From Fusobacterium necrophorum subsp. necrophorum (GTDB taxonomy: Bacteria; Fusobacteriota; Fusobacteriia; Fusobacteriales; Fusobacteriaceae): a DNA stretch of 64,000 bases. Position 1 is the first letter of the stretch, and each line of letters opens with the position of its first letter. Positions 59,064 through 64,000 of this stretch are shown here, in pieces. The stretch covers positions 1,054,001 to 1,118,000 of the forward strand of contig NZ_CP034842.1 in assembly GCF_004006635.1 (NCBI RefSeq). Reading direction: 5' to 3'. Below the pieces are notes generated by a model. The model was not told where the DNA came from and did no database searches. It saw only the letters and a list, made by a program, of their open reading frames with translations. The position numbers and the translations under genes are program-made.

Positions 59064-60443
59064 ATGACTTTAGGAGTAATAGGAATTGTTATATCATTAG
59101 TATTATTGATGTATTTGGCATATCGAGGAATTTCCGTATTAATATTGGCACCTATTTTAGCATGTTTGGCAGCTTTTTTAGGCGGAGGAAGTCACTTGTT
59201 GGCTACATACACGGAAGTTTTCATGACAAGTTTAGGAGGATATGTTAGAAATTATTTTCCCATCTTTTTATTAGGAGCTATTTTTGGGAAGGTAATGGAG
59301 GATACGGGTTGTGCAAAAGCGATTGCTTATTTTATTTGTGAAAAATTAGGAAAAGAGAGAGCTATCTTGGCTGTTGTATTATCCTGTGCTATTTTGACTT
59401 ATGGAGGAGTTTCCTTATTTGTAGTGGCATTCGCAGTTTATCCTGTGGCGGTGGAATTGTATCGGGAAAGTCAAATTCCTAAAAGGTTTATTCCGGCTTC
59501 CATTGCGATTGGAGCTTTCACTTTTACTATGACTGCTTTACCGGGAACACCGCAAATTCAAAATGCAATTCCGATGAAATTTTTTGGGACGGATGTGTAT
59601 GCTGCACCTGTTTTAGGAATTATTGCTTCTGCCATTATGTTGTTCGGAGGCTTGGCATGGGTACAATTGAGAGCAAGAAATGCTATGGCACAAGGAGAAG
59701 GATACGGAAAGCATGAAAATGAGAAAATTACAAAATTAGATGTATCAAATCTTCCTTCTTTTTTCATTGCAATTTTACCTATTCTTCTAGTGTTGGTCGT
59801 GAGTTTTATTTTATCGAGAGAAATTTTTCCTGCTATGGATTTGTCTTATTTAGAATCGGAATATAGTACGGAAGCAAAAAAAGTAGTTGGAAACTGGAGT
59901 TTGATTATTTCTTTATTTTTAGCTATTGTAATTGCCATTATAACCAATATCAAGAGAATGAATCATGTGGTAAAGACTTTAAGTGATGGAGTACAGGGAT
60001 CTTTGTTGGCAATCATGAATACAGCTTCTGAGGTAGGATACGGAAATGTGATTGCAGGATTGGCAGCTTTTACAGTTGTAAAGGGAGCATTGCTGGGATT
60101 GTCTTCTAATCCTTTGATTTCAGAAGCGGTATCAGTATCTTCCCTAGCAGGAATTACCGGGTCGGCTTCCGGAGGATTGAGTATTGCATTGGGAGCTTTG
60201 GGAAGTACATATTTACAACAAGCTCAAGAATTGGGAATATCTCCGGAAGTACTTCATAGAATTGCTGCAATTGCATGCGGTGGTTTGGATACTATGCCTC
60301 ACAATGGAGCCGTGATTACCTTATTAGGTGTAACGGGCTTAACTCACCGTGAATCTTATGCGGATATTGGAATGTGTACGGTTGTTATCCCTACTATTTC
60401 CGTGATTTTCTGTGTAATTTTTGCAACACTTGGAGTCGTTTAA
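59064..60443 (+). CDS. GntP-family permease
   Basis: 459 aa with 11-12 membrane helices. GntP-family pattern: GGYVRNYFPIFLLGAIFGKVMEDTG, AILTYGGVSLFVVAFAVYPVA, TALPGTPQIQNAIPMKFFGT and the C-terminal IACGGLDTMPHNGAVITLLGVTGL. GntP relatives carry gluconate or other hydroxy acids and short-chain acids. The neighbours (CoA-transferase and enoyl-CoA hydratase) point to a hydroxy or short-chain carboxylate rather than gluconate. AAGGAGGAAAGG precedes ATG 59064. Confidence 0.88.
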   Translation: MTLGVIGIVISLVLLMYLAYRGISVLILAPILACLAAFLGGGSHLLATYTEVFMTSLGGYVRNYFPIFLLGAIFGKVMEDTGCAKAIAYFICEKLGKERAILAVVLSCAILTYGGVSLFVVAFAVYPVAVELYRESQIPKRFIPASIAIGAFTFTMTALPGTPQIQNAIPMKFFGTDVYAAPVLGIIASAIMLFGGLAWVQLRARNAMAQGEGYGKHENEKITKLDVSNLPSFFIAILPILLVLVVSFILSREIFPAMDLSYLESEYSTEAKKVVGNWSLIISLFLAIVIAIITNIKRMNHVVKTLSDGVQGSLLAIMNTASEVGYGNVIAGLAAFTVVKGALLGLSSNPLISEAVSVSSLAGITGSASGGLSIALGALGSTYLQQAQELGISPEVLHRIAAIACGGLDTMPHNGAVITLLGVTGLTHRESYADIGMCTVVIPTISVIFCVIFATLGVV

Positions 60444-60473
60444 GAGAGAAAGAAAAAATATCAGGAGGAAATT

Positions 60474-60878
60474 ATGAAATTTGAAGATTTGAAAATAGGA
60501 ATGAAAGATAGTATTACAAAAACAATTACAGAAACGGATGTCATCTTATATTCCGGAATTACACTTGATGTAAATCCCGCTCATTTAAATGAAGAGCATG
60601 CAAAAAAAACAATGTTTAAAAAGAGAATTGCTCATGGTATGTTGACAGCCGGTTTAATTTCTGCTGTTCTAGGAACAAAATTACCCGGAGAAGGTACTAT
60701 TTATATGGGGCAAGAAATTGCTTTTACAGCACCTGTTTATTTTGGAGATACGATTACTGCAAATGTAGAAATTATAGAGCTTATTCCGGAGAAGAAAAGA
60801 GTTTTATTATCTACGGTTTGTACCAATCAAGACGGAGTGGTTGTGTTAAGCGGAAAAGCAAAGGTAATGAAAGCATAA
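60474..60878 (+). CDS. MaoC-type (R)-specific enoyl-CoA hydratase
   Basis: 134 aa hot-dog protein. The PhaJ hydratase signature SGITLDVNPAHLNEEHA has catalytic Asp32 and His37 at the PhaJ spacing; RIAHGMLTAG completes the pocket. It adds or removes water at (R)-3-hydroxyacyl-CoA. Members of the same fold can act on other acyl-CoA substrates. Third gene of the operon, 30 bases behind the permease, closed by a strong terminator. AGGAGGAA precedes ATG 60474. Confidence 0.9.
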   Translation: MKFEDLKIGMKDSITKTITETDVILYSGITLDVNPAHLNEEHAKKTMFKKRIAHGMLTAGLISAVLGTKLPGEGTIYMGQEIAFTAPVYFGDTITANVEIIELIPEKKRVLLSTVCTNQDGVVVLSGKAKVMKA

Positions 60879-60905
60879 ATTTTAGAGGTATTTTAATTTA
60901 GAATA

Positions 60906-60940
60906 AAGAGCTGGATTCGAAAGAATCCAGCTCTTATTTT
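60906..60940. terminator. Terminator of the CoA-transferase operon, possibly bidirectional
   Basis: Perfect 13-bp stem (60906-60918 with 60923-60935), GAAA tetraloop, short T tail. It could also serve the minus-strand adhesin gene ending at 61005. Confidence 0.85.
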
Positions 60941-61004
60941 CTCCACCTTTGAAAAGCTATATTTTGTTGTTAAGGAGGAGGAAAGAGATTTCAAGATAGT
61001 GGTT

Positions 61005-64000
61005 TTATTTTTTTATAGCTTCTTCTAATCTTCGAATTCTTTCGTTCAATTCTCGATTTTCAGCCGTTAAACGTTGCAATTCGGTCGAGAAGTTTTCTTG
61101 TGGCATTTCTTCACTACCTTTTCCAATTTTCCATGTAAATCCAAGATTTGCCATAGTATTTACTTTGGATTCATTGCCTAAGGCTACTCCTGCATTTACC
61201 ATGAAGTTCGGACTAAAATAGTGATTTAGCCCTACTGCAACAGCTTGCTTGTCTTTGTAATGTCCTACCGCTGCCATGATTTGATTAGGAGCTTTCGGAT
61301 CATATTGCATAGGATGTAATGCTGAAAGTGCCGCACTTAAAGAACCGACATGATTTATTTTCGATTTGACATCTGCAAATTTTTCATTTACTTCATTTCT
61401 TAGATTTTCTACACCACTTGTATTTTTCATAGCACTATAAAGTTGTTTTCCTGTTACCGCATCAGATGAAGTTTCCGATATTTCTCCATCCGCTACATTC
61501 GTTATCTTTCTTTTGTTTGCAGAGGATCCTACTGAAACTTCGTTAGAACCGCTTACTGTTGAATTATTTCCAAGTGCAACCGAATTTGTAATTCCCGCTT
61601 TTATCTTTACATTAGAACCTAGAACAAAATTATCATCACCGGCTATCGTATTATCATTACCAAAGGCATAGGAACGATTACCAGTAACGATATTTGGATC
61701 CCCGAAGGCTCCTGAATTATTTCCACTTACTTTATTTTTATATCCAATAGCTGTGGAATAATTTCCACTAATAACATTTCCATGTCCCAGACCTGTACTT
61801 TGGCTTCCTGCGGCAGTATTGGCAATACTACTAACAGTGGTAACGGCGAGTTTTTCTTTCCAAATGGCAATATCGTCTACAGATAGATTGCTTCCATCTT
61901 TGTTCACTTTACTATCCAATTCTGTTTTGGTTGCAAAGCTTGCCTTATCCTCATTATAGGTAGTTTTATCCAAGTATTTGCCATCAGTTTCAGCTTTAGT
62001 GTAAACATTTGTTTTTTCAGCAAATTTACTGTCACTTTCTGCTTTTGTATACACGTTGCTTTTATCGGCTTTAGCATCTAATTTATTATCGGTTTCTGCT
62101 TTTGTATAGGTATCTATTACGGTTCCATGATCGGAATTAACCCCTAACTTAGCCTTCCAAGCATCCACATCAATGGTGGTATCTGTTGCATTAGCAAAGT
62201 TATCTATTCTGCTACTAACATTAAATAATTGCTTTCCGCTAACTGCTTCTTTTGAGGATGAACTTACTGTGCCGTCTGCCAAATTAGTTATTTTTTGATT
62301 TGCCAAATCTATTCCGGTTGCACTCATTTTAACCATAGCTGTTTTTATAGAATTTAAATTTATATCAGAATTTAATCTTATTAACAGTGTATCGGCATTA
62401 GAAGCTGTTGTACTTATATTGTCATCTCCATTGATTGCTAATACGTTTGATAAATTATGATTTTGTTCTGTTCCTGTATTTCCTTTAAATTTAAAACTGG
62501 AGGTTCCGCTTCCTCCAATGGCGGCAATAGCGTCTTCCATTTGCTTTTTGTTAACTGCATCGGTATCAGAAGTTCCTTTTGCTACATGTACTATTTTTCT
62601 TTGCTTGTTTTCAGAACCTATAGAAAGAGTATCGCTTTCTTCAACAGTAGATTTATCTCCTAAAACTATAGAGCCGGTAATTCCTGCACCAATAGCTATA
62701 TTATTTCCTAATATATGATTATTATCTGCTCCCGCTGCGATACTGTTATAAGAACCTATCGCCCAAGAATTGTTTCCTTCTATTTTATATCTGTGACCTC
62801 CACTATAATTATATTCTCCTCTACCAAAAACACCTGAACCCTCTCCCGACACAAGTGTTTCATACCCGAAAGCTGAACTATTATTTCCTTTTACACTATT
62901 ATTATATCCGAAAGCGGAAGCGGAATTTCCGTCTACTGTGTTATCAATACCAAAGGCAGAAGAATTAAAACTGTTTGCTTTATTTACATACCCAAAGGCA
63001 AAACTGTTCGTACCGCCCGCTCTATTACCACGTCCAAAAGCAAAACTGTCTTCTCCCTCTGCTTCATTACTATTCCCAAAAGCAGCACTACGTTTTCCAC
63101 TGGCTGTGTTCTTATACCCAAAGGCGGAACTATTGATTCCTGATGCTGTATTTTCAAAACCGAAAGCGGAACTATTTTCTTTTTGAGCTTTATTTCCATA
63201 TCCAAAAGCAGAGCTGGCATGTTTTGTTGCCGTATTGGTATTTCCAAAAGCTGAGCTGTAATCTCCTTCTGCTATATTTTTAAAACCGAAAGCGGAACTG
63301 TGATCATTAGTTGCTTCATTATCGTGTCCAAAAGCAGAACTTTGCCAATCGGTTGCTTTATTATTTATTCCGGCAACTATGCTGTAGTCACTTTCTCCTT
63401 TTTTGAAAACCGGATCAGTTTCACTTTCCGAAGTTGTTCCTGTACCTGAAGCGATTAAATTCTTAACTTGTCCCACAGTTGCAGCGTCGGTATCTTGAGT
63501 TCCGTCTGCAACATTGGCTATTCTTCTTCTTTCTGTTGCCGATCCGACAGATACGGCATTATTTACTGCTGTTGAGTCACTTCCCAATACTACGGCTCTA
63601 TGGATTCCTTTACCAATGGTAACACGATTTCCCAGTATAAAATTATTATTGGTATGAGCTGCTATTACATTGCTACTTCCAAGAATAAAATTATATTCTC
63701 CTTGATTTAGGTCGTAAGTATTGTCGGGACCTTCTATTTTATTTCCGCTACCGATAGCAGTACTTGTAATTCCTTTTACAATATTTGAATTTCCGAAGGC
63801 GTTATTACCTCCCCATACCAAGTTTCTATATCCGACGGAAGTAGCATGTGAGTGTGCCTCATTTTCAAATCCGATAGCGGTGCTTTTTGTTCCTTTAGCT
63901 TCATTACGGGATCCGAAGGCGGAAGCATATCTTCCGGTTGCGAAATTCCAATACCCAAAGGCGGAAGCTTGACTGGCAGTGGCTTCATTTCCCATACCGA
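61005..64000 (-). CDS. Trimeric autotransporter adhesin (YadA-like), 5' part missing
   Basis: At least 998 residues; the frame is open to the right edge, so the signal peptide and start lie outside. Numbering from ATG 63995: three YadA-type heads of beta-roll repeats (about 1-150, 203-455, 724-825), each followed by a neck (e.g. NVADGTQDTDAATVGQVKNL). Between heads 2 and 3 is a stalk with FhaB-like repeats (YTKAETDNK, VYTKAESDSK) and coiled coil. The membrane anchor is near 855-955 (ALSALHPMQYDP, VAVGLNHYFSPNFMVNAGVALG, MANLGFTWKIG). A ~38-residue tail follows, ending in ELQRLTAENRELNERIRRLE, a heptad coiled coil that would lie in the periplasm. Probable adhesin. Confidence 0.93.
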   Translation of the reverse strand, partial: GMGNEATASQASAFGYWNFATGRYASAFGSRNEAKGTKSTAIGFENEAHSHATSVGYRNLVWGGNNAFGNSNIVKGITSTAIGSGNKIEGPDNTYDLNQGEYNFILGSSNVIAAHTNNNFILGNRVTIGKGIHRAVVLGSDSTAVNNAVSVGSATERRRIANVADGTQDTDAATVGQVKNLIASGTGTTSESETDPVFKKGESDYSIVAGINNKATDWQSSAFGHDNEATNDHSSAFGFKNIAEGDYSSAFGNTNTATKHASSAFGYGNKAQKENSSAFGFENTASGINSSAFGYKNTASGKRSAAFGNSNEAEGEDSFAFGRGNRAGGTNSFAFGYVNKANSFNSSAFGIDNTVDGNSASAFGYNNSVKGNNSSAFGYETLVSGEGSGVFGRGEYNYSGGHRYKIEGNNSWAIGSYNSIAAGADNNHILGNNIAIGAGITGSIVLGDKSTVEESDTLSIGSENKQRKIVHVAKGTSDTDAVNKKQMEDAIAAIGGSGTSSFKFKGNTGTEQNHNLSNVLAINGDDNISTTASNADTLLIRLNSDINLNSIKTAMVKMSATGIDLANQKITNLADGTVSSSSKEAVSGKQLFNVSSRIDNFANATDTTIDVDAWKAKLGVNSDHGTVIDTYTKAETDNKLDAKADKSNVYTKAESDSKFAEKTNVYTKAETDGKYLDKTTYNEDKASFATKTELDSKVNKDGSNLSVDDIAIWKEKLAVTTVSSIANTAAGSQSTGLGHGNVISGNYSTAIGYKNKVSGNNSGAFGDPNIVTGNRSYAFGNDNTIAGDDNFVLGSNVKIKAGITNSVALGNNSTVSGSNEVSVGSSANKRKITNVADGEISETSSDAVTGKQLYSAMKNTSGVENLRNEVNEKFADVKSKINHVGSLSAALSALHPMQYDPKAPNQIMAAVGHYKDKQAVAVGLNHYFSPNFMVNAGVALGNESKVNTMANLGFTWKIGKGSEEMPQENFSTELQRLTAENRELNERIRRLEEAIKK
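62817..63341 (-). repeat. 42-bp tandem repeats of the adhesin head
   Basis: About 13 units of exactly 14 codons with the core S-S/A-A-F-G-Y/F-x-N (residues ~219-393 of the adhesin). Similar but not identical units, so the array is old or diversified. May vary in copy number between strains. Confidence 0.8.

Noticed and set aside
62817-63341. The regular repeats as a CRISPR array.
   Set aside because: Units are contiguous, in frame with the adhesin and without spacers.

Overview
The window looks like a chromosomal segment from a Fusobacterium, probably of the F. necrophorum/gonidiaformans type; the species is inference. The basis is the low GC content, a fusobacterial-type 16S rRNA, a heptose-epimerase gene that implies an outer membrane with LPS, a YadA-like trimeric autotransporter, and amino-acid fermentation genes.

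Layout. Bases 1-25300 are mostly minus-strand housekeeping genes in long operons. These are: the end of a proline aminopeptidase and an unknown gene (both plus strand); a cytidylate-kinase-like protein; a hemolysin III homologue; a Zn/Cd P-type ATPase with a G-tract operator; an aminotransferase; then uppP-hldD-PHP phosphoesterase; a lipoprotein, secA, ligA, mnmA, an NhaD/ArsB-like permease and an EIIA-CBS protein; and finally a DAK2-DegV fusion, an XRE-cupin regulator, cinA, pgpA, a U32 peptidase and coaE. Bases 25400-30000 hold an AraC regulator with two half-size ABC exporter-fold transporters that overlap (YbtA/YbtPQ-like layout). Bases 30100-34200 are a tyrosine module: tyrosine phenol-lyase, a Tyt1-like sodium symporter and a GntR regulator, with a nested hairpin between the first two genes. 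Bases 34200-46300 carry transport and fermentation genes (YitT, PHP, small proteins, AbgT, an Fe-S-tailed protein, alanyl-tRNA editing, pflB-pflA, exonuclease, cutC, aspA).

Bases 46480-51650 are a complete rRNA operon: promoter, 16S, tRNA-Ile, tRNA-Ala, 23S, 5S, tRNA-Thr. The 3' end of tRNA-Thr is repeated exactly (34 bases) 1.64 kb downstream. The DNA between the repeats holds a phage-type P63C-domain gene and what looks like the end of an ISL3-type insertion sequence. This is best read as the remnant of an element integrated at tRNA-Thr, and it separates the rrn operon from its probable original terminator.

After that come murQ-murP (N-acetylmuramate recycling) and a regulator built of two complete TetR units in one chain. 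Divergent from the regulator is an operon of CoA-transferase, GntP-type permease and PhaJ/MaoC-type hydratase, a set that fits import and activation of a 3-hydroxy acid. The right edge is the C-terminal 996 residues of a trimeric autotransporter adhesin with three head/neck modules and an unusual coiled-coil tail beyond the membrane anchor.

The items most worth follow-up are the tRNA-Thr island, the tandem TetR regulator with its operon, the tyrosine module and its structured intergenic RNA, and the adhesin tail. No CRISPR array was seen.
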